Both the position numbers and the translations under genes were made by a program. The notes beneath the pieces were generated by a model. It was not told where the DNA came from and did no database searches. It saw only the letters and a list, made by a program, of their open reading frames with translations. Below, in pieces: positions 43,650 to 51,675 of a stretch of 64,000 nucleotides of DNA. The stretch is from Blastocatellia bacterium UBA7656 (GTDB lineage: Bacteria > Acidobacteriota > Blastocatellia > UBA7656): NCBI GenBank assembly GCA_002483445.1, contig DLHY01000062.1, positions 1 through 64,000 of the forward strand, in the 5' to 3' direction. Within the stretch, counting starts at the first letter, position 1. The number at the start of each line of letters is the position of its first letter.

Positions 43650-44534
43650 GCGAGTAATCATCGATCAATATCAATCCGGCTTGACGGCTCGCGAGGTTTT
43701 GAAATCAGTTCCGTTCAAAACTCCAAAGACCGTTTACGATGTGCTTGCAAAACACGCGATACCGAAACGCAGACCCCACGGGCGCGTCGATTACAAGAGC
43801 TATAATGAAGCTGTTTTCGCAAACATAGACACTCCCGCGAAAGCTTATTGGCTTGGCATCCTGCTAACGGACGGATATGTGAGCGATACGAGGAAGGGCT
43901 GTGAGCCGCAGATAGGGCTTCAAATGATCGACCGTGAGTTGCTGGAAGAATTCAAATCATTTCTCGGCTCAGACAATCCCGTGCTGCGTATTGAAAAGCG
44001 ATCAGATCAGCGCCATACGATGTACAGAGTCACGGTTTTTTCTCGCCGCATGGCTACCGATCTTGCTCGTTTCGGAGTGATACCGAGAAAAACATCGTCC
44101 ACTTATCTGCCAGTGTTGCCGCGCTCGTTGATGCCTCATCTGATCAGGGGCATCTTCGACGGAGATGGAACAGCCAGTCATCGCCGGGATGGAGGAGTTA
44201 TTCTCGGTTATTGCGGAACTGAAAGACTGGTGGCCGAGGTGCGAATGTGGCTCATCTGCTCACTTGGAATCTCAGACAACAGAATGCACAGAAACGGAAA
44301 CACCGTTTTCGTTCAGTGGTCGCATCGCTCCGACGTGGAAACAATAGCGCGCTACCTTTATCGCAACGCCGATGTTTATCTTGAGAGGAAGTTCAAGCTG
44401 ATCCGGGAGTATTTATGAAAATCGAGAAGACCAGAATTGTCCGCGTCACGCCGCGCCCGGTCGAGAAGACTTATAACATGACCATGCGCGGCCCTAATCA
44501 TAATTACTTCGCCAACGGAATTCTGACAGCCAAC
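43299..44534 (+). mobile_element. Split intein locus: N-half, free endonuclease gene, C-half (intein 2)
   Basis: N-half 43299-43646: 116 codons, Cys1 in CLTGDARI, block B RCTLDHKFYTDEGH. C-half 44415-44534: 40 codons, starts MKIEKTRIVRV, block F NHNYFANG, ends ILTAN before Ser+1. The halves resemble the cyanobacterial DnaE split intein in size and in the DG..IR.T.DHKF.T..G block, but the site is AFNR|SHS, three residues downstream. Between them lies an endonuclease ORF in the +1 frame; the two halves share the same frame. Confidence 0.85.
43606..44418 (+). CDS. Free-standing LAGLIDADG homing endonuclease between the dnaE halves
   Basis: 270 residues from the ATG at 43606 (GGGAG upstream); an in-frame TTG at 43573 is an alternative. 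The N-terminus (KLTPEIERVIIDQYQSGLTA) looks like a resolvase-type helix-turn-helix. Two LAGLIDADG motifs follow: YWLGILLTDGYV near 80 and LIRGIFDGDGTA near 180, each with an acidic catalytic residue. It overlaps the end of the dnaE N-gene by 44 nt and the start of the C-gene by 4 nt (ATGA). It would make the double-strand break that allows the intein to home. Splicing blocks are absent, so it is encoded separately from the splicing domains. Confidence 0.85.
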   Translation: MPRTAWNKKLTPEIERVIIDQYQSGLTAREVLKSVPFKTPKTVYDVLAKHAIPKRRPHGRVDYKSYNEAVFANIDTPAKAYWLGILLTDGYVSDTRKGCEPQIGLQMIDRELLEEFKSFLGSDNPVLRIEKRSDQRHTMYRVTVFSRRMATDLARFGVIPRKTSSTYLPVLPRSLMPHLIRGIFDGDGTASHRRDGGVILGYCGTERLVAEVRMWLICSLGISDNRMHRNGNTVFVQWSHRSDVETIARYLYRNADVYLERKFKLIREYL

Positions 44535-45755
44535 AGCCATTCGATGGCTTATGGCTATCTCGCATATCAAACCGCTTATCTGAAAGCTCACTACCCGACT
44601 CATTTCTGGGCGGCGGTGCTGTCAAACGAATTGAACAACACTGAAAAAGTCGTCAAGTACATCAACGAAGCGCGCACTCAGGGCATTGAAATCCTGCCGC
44701 CTGATGTCAATATCAGCCTCGACAATTTCACCGCCGCAGGCAATGCCATACGCTTCGGGCTTGCCGCGATCAAGGGCATAGGCCAGTCGGCAGTCGCTTC
44801 GATAATAGAAGCCAGAAACAACGGTGGAGCGTTTCGCTCGATCTTCGATTTCACGGAACGCGTCGATTCGCGAGCGGTAAACAAGCGAGTTCTTGAAAGC
44901 CTCATTCGTGCGGGCGCGTTCGATTCTTCAGGCCATCGCCGCGCTCAGATGTTCGCCGCAATCGATGCAGCGATGGAGAGCGGTCAGCGATCTCAACGCT
45001 CACGTGCGAGTGGTCAGGCCGATCTGTTCGGCGCTTTCGCAGACGCGATGCCCACAGTCGAGCCGCCTCTACCAAATGTAGATGAATGGTCGCAGCACGA
45101 TTTGCTTCGCGGGGAAAAAGAGACGCTCGGATTTTATATCTCAGGCCATCCGCTGATGCGTTATGACGAAGCGTTGAAGGATTTCGCCAACGCTGACGTC
45201 GACCGGCTGGCTGGGTTTCATCACGGCGCGCAGGTCGTAATCGGCGGCGTGGTCACCAGTCTCAATGTGCGGACGACGAAGAAGGGCGACCGCTTCGGAT
45301 TGTTCCAGCTTGAAGACCAGTTCGGCACGGTGAAGATAGTCGCGTGGCCCGACATATATTCGAAGTCGAGTGCGATCTTGAAAGACGACGCGGCGATACT
45401 GGTCAAAGGGCGGCTTGAGATCGATGATGGCGGCGCGAAATCGATCATCTCGGACGAAATCCAGAGCCTCGAAAACCTGCGCGAGCGCAGCGCGCGAACG
45501 GTCATACTCCACTTCCCTGTCGCGGCGATTCACTCAGACCGTCTCGACCGACTCTACGCAGTGCTTGATTCCAATCGCGGAGATTGCGCTCTTGTGATGG
45601 AAGTCGAACTGGAAGACGGCTCGATTGCGCGCATCCAGCCAAATCAGTTCGTGCGGGTGAAAGTGACGCCGGAGCTTACGAATTCGATCAAACAGGTGAT
45701 ACCGGAATGCAGAGTTGAGATTGTGGTTCAACGCGCGACGAGCGCGGCGAGGTGA
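44415..45755 (+). CDS. dnaE: Intein C-half fused to DNA polymerase III alpha C-terminal part
   Basis: 446 residues. Residues 1-40 are the intein C-half ending in ILTAN; residue 41 (Ser) starts the extein SHSMAYGYLAYQTAYLKAHYP, which in normal DnaE continues directly from AFNR of the first gene. The remaining 406 residues include the helix-hairpin-helix region (FGLAAIKGIGQSAVASI) and the OB-fold (VVIGGVVTSLNVRTTKKGD). The ATG overlaps the endonuclease stop as ATGA and GGGAG lies five bases upstream, so this gene has its own translation start. The penultimate intein residue is Ala rather than His, as tolerated in several split inteins. Confidence 0.93.
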   Translation: MKIEKTRIVRVTPRPVEKTYNMTMRGPNHNYFANGILTANSHSMAYGYLAYQTAYLKAHYPTHFWAAVLSNELNNTEKVVKYINEARTQGIEILPPDVNISLDNFTAAGNAIRFGLAAIKGIGQSAVASIIEARNNGGAFRSIFDFTERVDSRAVNKRVLESLIRAGAFDSSGHRRAQMFAAIDAAMESGQRSQRSRASGQADLFGAFADAMPTVEPPLPNVDEWSQHDLLRGEKETLGFYISGHPLMRYDEALKDFANADVDRLAGFHHGAQVVIGGVVTSLNVRTTKKGDRFGLFQLEDQFGTVKIVAWPDIYSKSSAILKDDAAILVKGRLEIDDGGAKSIISDEIQSLENLRERSARTVILHFPVAAIHSDRLDRLYAVLDSNRGDCALVMEVELEDGSIARIQPNQFVRVKVTPELTNSIKQVIPECRVEIVVQRATSAAR

Positions 45756-45776
45756 GCGTCTTTCACGACGAACCGT

Positions 45777-45782
45777 TATACT
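45777..45782 (+). promoter_or_regulatory. Possible -10 box
   Basis: TATACT about 30 nt before the ATG of the 90-residue unknown protein. No clear -35. Confidence 0.35.
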
Positions 45783-45811
45783 CTTAACTAGCAGAAAACA
45801 GGGAATTACAA

Positions 45812-46084
45812 ATGACACTGATTCACGGTAGCATAAGGCAAAACGATCAAACATTATTTGAAGACATTGAGATTCAGATTTTCGAAACTACGGACGCTCA
45901 ATCAGGTCTCGATAGTTGGTATGGCTCGTTCACCTTGCCGCAAGGAATCGATATCGAACCGGGCAGCCCATACCATTTACTTCTCGAAGACGGCAGATCG
46001 GGGGACATTATTATTACCAGCAATACAGTCAGTAACAACTTGCCAACTCCTGTTGGCTTTCTCGGATCGCGCAGGCTGGATTGA
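45812..46084 (+). CDS. Small protein of unknown function
   Basis: 90 residues, acidic, mostly beta-like (FEDIEIQIFETTDAQSG, SFTLPQGIDIEPGSPYHLLL). CAGGGA lies 12 bases before the ATG. No family is recognised; the GS(F/Y)TLP...PYxLxLEDGR pattern is seen in small hypothetical proteins with a compact beta fold. It is convergent with the GDPD gene and follows dnaE by 56 bp, possibly from its own promoter. Confidence 0.6.
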   Translation: MTLIHGSIRQNDQTLFEDIEIQIFETTDAQSGLDSWYGSFTLPQGIDIEPGSPYHLLLEDGRSGDIIITSNTVSNNLPTPVGFLGSRRLD

Positions 46085-46114
46085 TGAAAGTAAGACAATG
46101 AGGGAATCTGATCT

Positions 46115-47119
46115 TCATTTACCCCGCAGAGCCTCTCTCCACAAATCAGGATAATCAGTAAAGCCGCCGTCTATACGGAACTCGATGAAGCGGCGGATAT
46201 CGGCGATGATCGTTTGTCTCAGCGTCGAGCCGTCCGATAGCTTTTCATCCAACGGTCGGCGCTTCGAAGCTGTCGTCGTTCCGCGAAATGTGTATGGATG
46301 AACTATCAGCCCTGCCCGATGAAATACGGCAACATCATCTGCGCTTCTGATCATATTCCTGCTCGGCCCTGCGCCCTGCGCGTACACGGCAATCTCGCGG
46401 GCAAGCGATTCGCTCACCATCGAAGTATCTTTCGCTCGATCCTTGCCCTCCATCGGAAGAAGTTGAACCCGTGCGTAACGGGGCGCAAGCTCGCGCACGC
46501 GAAGCAAACACTCTTTTGAAAAAGATTGAATCATCACTCGATCTGCGCGTCTGTCAAAGCCATTAGCTTTGAGAACTGAGACAAGTTTTTCCGCCGCGTC
46601 TACTCCGAGCGAGCGATAAAATTCGAAGTCTTTTATCTCGATGTAGAGCTTCGCCCGATTTCCAATCAGATGGATCGCTTCTTCGAGCGTAGGAATTTTC
46701 TGATCCGCGAAAGACTGTCGCGCGGCAAACGGATTCGCGCTGTTGAACCACGATCCCGCGTCGAGCCGTTTGATTTCAGCCAGCGTAAAATCAATCGCGT
46801 ACCATGCGCGTCTCGACTGGCCTTCCGCGTCGCGCTCAGTCGCGCGGTCGGGGAAAACCTGGGTGACGTTGGTCGTTCGCTCAAGGTCTCGGTCGTGAAG
46901 ACATACGAGCGCGCCGTCTTTCGTCACCTGCAAATCCTGCTCGACGAAATCCGCGCCCTGCTCAATCGCCAACTGGTAAGACGCAAGCGTATGCTCAGGC
47001 GCGTAAGCCGACGCCCCCCTGTGCGCGATTATCACGCTCCTGCGAGACTCATTGCCCGCCGTCAGAGATGAGGCGAAAATCACGAGAAGGGAAAGTATAG
47101 CTCCGGCCAGTCTCGTCAT
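46115..47119 (-). CDS. Glycerophosphodiester phosphodiesterase
   Basis: 334 residues. Signal peptide (GAILSLLVIFASSLTAGNES) followed by the GDPD signature IIAHRGASAYAPEHTLASYQ with the catalytic His/Arg, FVEQDLQVTKDGALVCLHD (metal-binding Glu-x-Asp and catalytic His) and LYIEIKDF. It cleaves glycerophosphodiesters to glycerol-3-phosphate and an alcohol, probably in the periplasm. GAGGG precedes the ATG. It lies 12 bp downstream of the RodZ-like gene on the same strand and is probably co-transcribed. Confidence 0.93.
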   Translation of the reverse strand: MTRLAGAILSLLVIFASSLTAGNESRRSVIIAHRGASAYAPEHTLASYQLAIEQGADFVEQDLQVTKDGALVCLHDRDLERTTNVTQVFPDRATERDAEGQSRRAWYAIDFTLAEIKRLDAGSWFNSANPFAARQSFADQKIPTLEEAIHLIGNRAKLYIEIKDFEFYRSLGVDAAEKLVSVLKANGFDRRADRVMIQSFSKECLLRVRELAPRYARVQLLPMEGKDRAKDTSMVSESLAREIAVYAQGAGPSRNMIRSADDVAVFHRAGLIVHPYTFRGTTTASKRRPLDEKLSDGSTLRQTIIADIRRFIEFRIDGGFTDYPDLWREALRGK

Positions 47120-47131
47120 GCTGAACCCTCA

Positions 47132-47977
47132 TCAGTTGAAATATGTTTGAAGGTTATCGCGCGACAGTTTGATTTCTCCGCGGAACTTGGGCGCGTCTGC
47201 GGGAAAAGTAATCTCGCGGCTGTTGACCAGAACCTTGATCGTCTGCCGGTTGCCGTACCTCAGCACTACTTCGTTTTGAGCAGCAGGCAGGTCGCGCGAT
47301 TCTCCCTGTTTGAGTATGGTTTGTGACGCCTCGCCACCGTCGACTGTGTAGCGGAGCCAGCAATCGCCTGTCGAGGCTTCCACGCGCACGAGCAACTGAT
47401 CGCCTGGTTGAACATCGGGAGCCTGCGGCGGCGGCGATGTCTTAGGCGGCGTTTCGGGTTGAGTCGGAGGAGAGGTTTGTTTGGTTAAGGGAGGAGGAGG
47501 CTGCGGCGATTCCGCCTGCCCTTTGTCGATACGTTTTATCACCACATAGATCAAAACGGCTACGAAGACGGTTATGATCACGCCTATGATGATCGGCCCC
47601 CAGCGGAGTTGCGTGGATGGCTGACTGAAGGTAAGAGGGCTGCTGCGATGAGCAGGCGGCGGCTCCATAGTAATGACCTGAGCCGGGTTCGATTCAGGAG
47701 CCTCCACCGTCTCCTCGATTGGCGGCGCGATCTGCTGATGATAGAGCGCGATGGCTTCTTCTTCATCGAGGCGAACGGTTCTGGCGTAAGCGCGGATGAA
47801 AGAGCGAGTGAAGATGCCGCCGGGGAGGATGGAAAAATTGTCCGACTCAATAGCTTTCAAAAAGCGCGTGCCTATCTTGGTCGCTTCCGAAATCTCGGAG
47901 AGCGAAATGCCGCGCTCTTCTCTCTTCTGTTTGAGTGTTTCACCTAGTGTCGGCATAGTTGCCGAGCGGCCCCTCAT
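47132..47977 (-). CDS. RodZ-like protein (HTH, membrane helix, periplasmic domain)
   Basis: 281 residues; the ATG at 47956 (MPTLGETLKQ) is an alternative start. N-terminal helix-turn-helix TLGETLKQKREERGISLSEI with RFLKAIES and FTRSFIRAYARTV, a transmembrane helix (WGPIIIGVIITVFVAVLIYV), a Pro-rich linker and a C-terminal DUF4115-type beta domain (VRVEASTGDCWLRYTVDGG). RodZ links MreB to the cell-wall elongation machinery. The protein is shorter than E. coli RodZ (337). It is followed closely by the GDPD gene. Confidence 0.85.
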   Translation of the reverse strand: MRGRSATMPTLGETLKQKREERGISLSEISEATKIGTRFLKAIESDNFSILPGGIFTRSFIRAYARTVRLDEEEAIALYHQQIAPPIEETVEAPESNPAQVITMEPPPAHRSSPLTFSQPSTQLRWGPIIIGVIITVFVAVLIYVVIKRIDKGQAESPQPPPPLTKQTSPPTQPETPPKTSPPPQAPDVQPGDQLLVRVEASTGDCWLRYTVDGGEASQTILKQGESRDLPAAQNEVVLRYGNRQTIKVLVNSREITFPADAPKFRGEIKLSRDNLQTYFN

Positions 47978-48164
47978 ATTCCTTTCAGTTTTATTGGGAT
48001 TTAAGCGCGTCCGAAGGCTATCTTATGGAAACGGGGTGTGAGTGTCAAGCACGCGACCTTGTCTGCTTGACGGCCTGCACGGGTTTTGTTAGTTTTGAGG
48101 CTCTCGTGAAGCGAAGGATTCTCACCCAAGTTTAGAGATTCAAATAAACGGAGGAATAATTTTT

Positions 48165-48554
48165 ATGGGCATGGAAGCGCTCGGCATGATCGAGACTAAA
48201 GGATTCGTGGGAGCAGTCGAAGCCGCAGACGCTATGGTGAAAGCCGCAAACGTGGTACTCGTCGGACGCGAATACATCGGCTCAGGTTTCGTCACCGTCT
48301 TCGTGCGCGGAGATGTCGGCGCAGTCAAGGCCGCGACCGACGCGGGAGCGGCGGCAGCCCGACGGGTCGGAGAGCTTATCAGCGTTCACGTCATACCGCG
48401 CCCTCACTCGGAACTGGAACGTGTGCTGGAAGATAGCGGAACTATCACAAGCGTCTATCAACTCGCCGGAGGCGAGCGCGGCCAGTTGGCCGCAGGCTCG
48501 CAGGAAGACGGCAAGCGCGCTCTGCAATCGCAGAATAAGGAACGCGCCAAATAA
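48165..48554 (+). CDS. Bacterial microcompartment hexameric shell protein (BMC-H)
   Basis: 129 residues. One BMC domain: ALGMIETKGFVGAVEAADAM, VGREYIGSGFVTVFVRGDVG and ISVHVIPRPHSELE are standard for PduA/EutM/CcmK-type shell hexamers. A 35-residue polar C-terminal tail follows. GGAGG precedes the ATG by 10 bases. The next gene encodes an acylating aldehyde dehydrogenase, the core enzyme of aldehyde-oxidising microcompartments. No vertex (BMC-P) or trimer (BMC-T) gene is nearby. Confidence 0.95.
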   Translation: MGMEALGMIETKGFVGAVEAADAMVKAANVVLVGREYIGSGFVTVFVRGDVGAVKAATDAGAAAARRVGELISVHVIPRPHSELERVLEDSGTITSVYQLAGGERGQLAAGSQEDGKRALQSQNKERAK

Positions 48555-48616
48555 CGGATGCCCCGCTCGGATGATTCTCAGAGTCTCATCAACCCAACGC
48601 CGCTCAGGGAGGCGTT

Positions 48617-50323
48617 ATGAGCAGCGATAAAGATAGTCAATCCATCGAACAGGCGAAAGAACTGGCCGAGAGAGCATACGAGGCGCAGAAAATTCTGGCC
48701 ACGTTCTCTCAGGAAAAGATCGATGATATCGGCGGCGCGATGGCCCGCGCCGCCCGTGAAGAAAGCCGACGTCTTGGCGAGCTTGCGCACACGGAAACAG
48801 GTTATGGCGTCGCTGCGGACAAAGCCACCAAAAACCGTTTCTCAGCCGAAATCATCTACAATTTCATTCGCCCGATGCGGACGGTCGGCATAATCCGTCA
48901 GACAGAATCGATAGTCGAAGTGGCTTCCCCGCGCGGAGTCGTGGCGGCAGTCATACCATCGACGAATCCCACATCGACGGTCATATTCAAAATCCTCGTT
49001 TCCATAAAAGCCCGCGATGCGGTCGTGCTCAGCCCTCACCCTTCGGCTGCCGCCTGCATCGCCGAGACTGCGCGAGTGATGCGCGAAGCGGGCGAATCCG
49101 CAGGGCTTCCCCCTAACGCGATAGGATGCATGACAGTAGCGACCATAGAAGGCACGCAGGAGTTGATGAAGCACAAGCGCACGGCAGTCATACTCGCTAC
49201 GGGAGGGATAGGACTCGTGCGCGCGGCTTACTCATCGGGCAAGCCCGCTTTCGGTGTTGGCCCCGGCAATGTGCCTGCGATGATAGAGCGTTCCGCGAAC
49301 ATAGCGAAAGCCGTCCGCGATATTCTCACAGGCACCTGCTTTGACAACGGGACGATCTGTTCGTCAGAGCAATCGGTGGTCGTCGAGCGAGCCATTGACT
49401 CGCGGGTGCGCGAGCAGTTCATCTCGGAAGGAGCCTGCTTCATCGACCGCGATCAACAGGAAGCTCTCGCGCGCGTAGTCGCCACTCAGACCAACACGCT
49501 CAATCCCAGGATCGTTGGCAAAAGCGCGAAGGTCATCGCGGAGATGGCCGGAATAAAAATTCCCGATGGCGCGCGAGCCATCTTGTTCGAGCTTGAAGGC
49601 GTGGGCCGCGATTATCCGCTCTCGATGGAAAAACTCTCGCCGCTTCTGGCTTACTATGTCGTCGACAGTCTTGCTCAAGGATGCGACCGCTCGGCGCAGA
49701 TTCTTCGTTACGGCGGGATGGGCCACACCGCTTCGATCCATACCGCGAGCCGGGATGCGGCCCGCGAGTACGGAGTGTTGATGCCTGTCTCGCGCGTCGT
49801 GGTCAACAGTCCTTCGACGCACGGGGCGATAGGGTTCACAACCGACCTTGAGCCTTCGATGACGCTGGGCTGCGGCTCGTGGGGCGGGAACGTCACTTCG
49901 GATAACATCTCGCCGCGTCACCTGATCGATGTCAAGCGCATCGCTTTCGAGACGCGCCCCATAAATCAGGTCGCAGAACAACCCCGCGCTAATGTCACCA
50001 CGGGCAGCCCCGTAATAGATCGCGCTGCCATTGCTACGCTCGTCGATAAATTCCTTGCCGAAAGACACTCGAAACTCGCTGTGCAACCGCCCCCATCAGC
50101 GCCATTGCCTGTCGCCGAGCCGACGCAAACCGTGGTTCCGCAAACTGTGAGCGCGCCCACACCTCAGGCAGCGCAGAACGGCAAGCTTTATGATTTCGTA
50201 TGCGAGGAAGATGTGAGGCGCGCGATTGCAATGAAAGAAAAAATCCGCATCAACAGCAAGACGATAATCACTCCTGCTGCGCGCGATTTGGGAGAAGACA
50301 ACGAAGTGTTCGCTCGCGCCTGA
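48617..50323 (+). CDS. Microcompartment-type acylating aldehyde dehydrogenase with C-terminal extension
   Basis: 568 residues. The aldehyde dehydrogenase core (about 1-475) has PRGVVAAVIPSTNPTSTVIF, FGVGPGNVPAMIE and the catalytic cysteine in NGTICSSEQSVVVE near 255, matching PduP/EutE-like CoA-acylating enzymes that turn aldehydes into acyl-CoA with NAD+. After a Pro-rich linker (QPPPSAPLPVAEP) the last 45 residues include DVRRAIAMKEKIRINSKTI and TPAARDLGEDNEV, a segment known from microcompartment-linked proteins; it may be a targeting or shell-binding module. It lies 62 bp after the BMC-H gene. Confidence 0.9.
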   Translation: MSSDKDSQSIEQAKELAERAYEAQKILATFSQEKIDDIGGAMARAAREESRRLGELAHTETGYGVAADKATKNRFSAEIIYNFIRPMRTVGIIRQTESIVEVASPRGVVAAVIPSTNPTSTVIFKILVSIKARDAVVLSPHPSAAACIAETARVMREAGESAGLPPNAIGCMTVATIEGTQELMKHKRTAVILATGGIGLVRAAYSSGKPAFGVGPGNVPAMIERSANIAKAVRDILTGTCFDNGTICSSEQSVVVERAIDSRVREQFISEGACFIDRDQQEALARVVATQTNTLNPRIVGKSAKVIAEMAGIKIPDGARAILFELEGVGRDYPLSMEKLSPLLAYYVVDSLAQGCDRSAQILRYGGMGHTASIHTASRDAAREYGVLMPVSRVVVNSPSTHGAIGFTTDLEPSMTLGCGSWGGNVTSDNISPRHLIDVKRIAFETRPINQVAEQPRANVTTGSPVIDRAAIATLVDKFLAERHSKLAVQPPPSAPLPVAEPTQTVVPQTVSAPTPQAAQNGKLYDFVCEEDVRRAIAMKEKIRINSKTIITPAARDLGEDNEVFARA

Positions 50324-50365
50324 AGCCGCAGAGACTAATCAACCCATACTGAGTCGAGGCGATGA

Positions 50366-51334
50366 ATGCTCAACACGCTGGTGCTTGATCGACAAACGCG
50401 AACCTTCACCCGCATCAGTGACCCTGATGAAATAAGCAATCTCAGAGAGATCGAATCGAACATCATCTGGGTCGATGTGCCTGATCCCACGAGTCAGGAC
50501 TTCGACGAGCTTGCAAAAGAGTTCTCATTCCATCCCCTCTCAATCGAGGATGTCCGCCAGGAACATCAGCGGCCAAAGGTCGAAGAGTACAACGGCTATT
50601 ATTTCATCGTCCTCTACGAAGCCGAGCTTGTGGAGGACAATCATCTCAAGCTGCGCGAGTTGAATATATTCCTGGGCCGGAACTACCTTGTCACGGTTCA
50701 CAGCCAGCCGATTCGCGCCATCGCTGCGACGGAAAAACTCTGGCGCGAGTGGACGGATCTGGCCGAGCGCGGAACCGGGCTGCTCGTTTATCTGCTCATC
50801 GACCCGATAGTAGACGAGTACATGCCGCTGCTCGACAACCTGTCGGATAAAATCGACGATCTGGAAGATGCGATCTTTGCCGAAACGAATCAGGACGCGC
50901 TCGAAGAGATTTTCCGAATGAAGAAACAACTGCTGTTTCTGCGCCGTTCGATCACTCCGCTGCGCGACGTTTTCAATACACTGCTCCGCCGCGAGCAGCC
51001 CATCTTTTCGCGCGAAACTTCGGTCTATTTTCAGGACGTGTTCGATCATCTGATCCGCGTCACCGACACCATCGATATTCTTCGAGACATGCTCGGTTCG
51101 ATCATGGATGCTTATCTCTCCATAGCCAGCAATCGCATGAACTCGGTTATGAAGCGACTCACATCGATTGCGACTATACTGATGTCGGTGACTCTCATAG
51201 CGGGAATTTACGGCATGAACTTCGAGCGTATGCCTGAGTTGAAATGGCATTTCGGATATGTAGGCGCGCTCGCTTCGATGCTTATAGTGGGCCTTGCCAT
51301 ATACTTTTACTTTCGCAAGAATAAGTGGCTATGA
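50366..51334 (+). CDS. CorA-family magnesium transporter
   Basis: 322 residues. A cytosolic N-terminal domain, a long helical region (IVDEYMPLLDNLSDKIDDLE) and two C-terminal membrane helices; the first ends in GIYGMNF, the CorA selectivity motif. It forms pentameric channels for Mg2+ (or Co2+/Ni2+). GAGG precedes the ATG. It overlaps the next gene as ATGA. Confidence 0.93.
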   Translation: MLNTLVLDRQTRTFTRISDPDEISNLREIESNIIWVDVPDPTSQDFDELAKEFSFHPLSIEDVRQEHQRPKVEEYNGYYFIVLYEAELVEDNHLKLRELNIFLGRNYLVTVHSQPIRAIAATEKLWREWTDLAERGTGLLVYLLIDPIVDEYMPLLDNLSDKIDDLEDAIFAETNQDALEEIFRMKKQLLFLRRSITPLRDVFNTLLRREQPIFSRETSVYFQDVFDHLIRVTDTIDILRDMLGSIMDAYLSIASNRMNSVMKRLTSIATILMSVTLIAGIYGMNFERMPELKWHFGYVGALASMLIVGLAIYFYFRKNKWL

Positions 51335-51651
51335 ACAGGAAGAGTCACAGGAAATGGAAGGAAGCCGTATCAGGCGGAATGGCCCGACTCGCTCGCCATC
51401 GAAAACCGCTTGAAATCGAACGCCCGACTGCAAACGGCATCGCCCGCTCGGAAACCGGGAGTCTAACTCTCCCCGCCGACTACAGGCCGCCAAAGGAAAT
51501 CGAATCCCGCAAGGGTGACGGCAGGGTTGTCATCGCGATAACCATTCTCTCGATCATCTTCATCGCCATCATAGCCTGGTTCGTCGCTAATGAACCCGCC
51601 AGCGATGCTCCGTCTTCACAAAAAGACAAAAGCGTTCAAAGCGACAAATGA
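51331..51651 (+). CDS. Single-pass membrane protein of unknown function
   Basis: 106 residues. Basic N-terminus (NRKSHRKWKEAVSGGMARLA), one transmembrane helix (VVIAITILSIIFIAIIAWFV, about 67-86) and a short polar tail. The ATG overlaps the corA stop (ATGA), so translation is coupled. No family recognised. It may assist CorA, but this rests on position only. Confidence 0.62.
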   Translation: MNRKSHRKWKEAVSGGMARLARHRKPLEIERPTANGIARSETGSLTLPADYRPPKEIESRKGDGRVVIAITILSIIFIAIIAWFVANEPASDAPSSQKDKSVQSDK

Positions 51652-51675
51652 TCTGCGCGCGGTCGAGCGATCTCT

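Noticed and set aside
43299..44534. Explaining the split dnaE as a plain sequencing frameshift
   Set aside because: Two compensating indels would be needed, and the endonuclease and the C-half each have their own ATG with a GGGAG ribosome site. The C-half begins like known split-intein C-halves (MKI...). I keep this as the main alternative but do not favour it.
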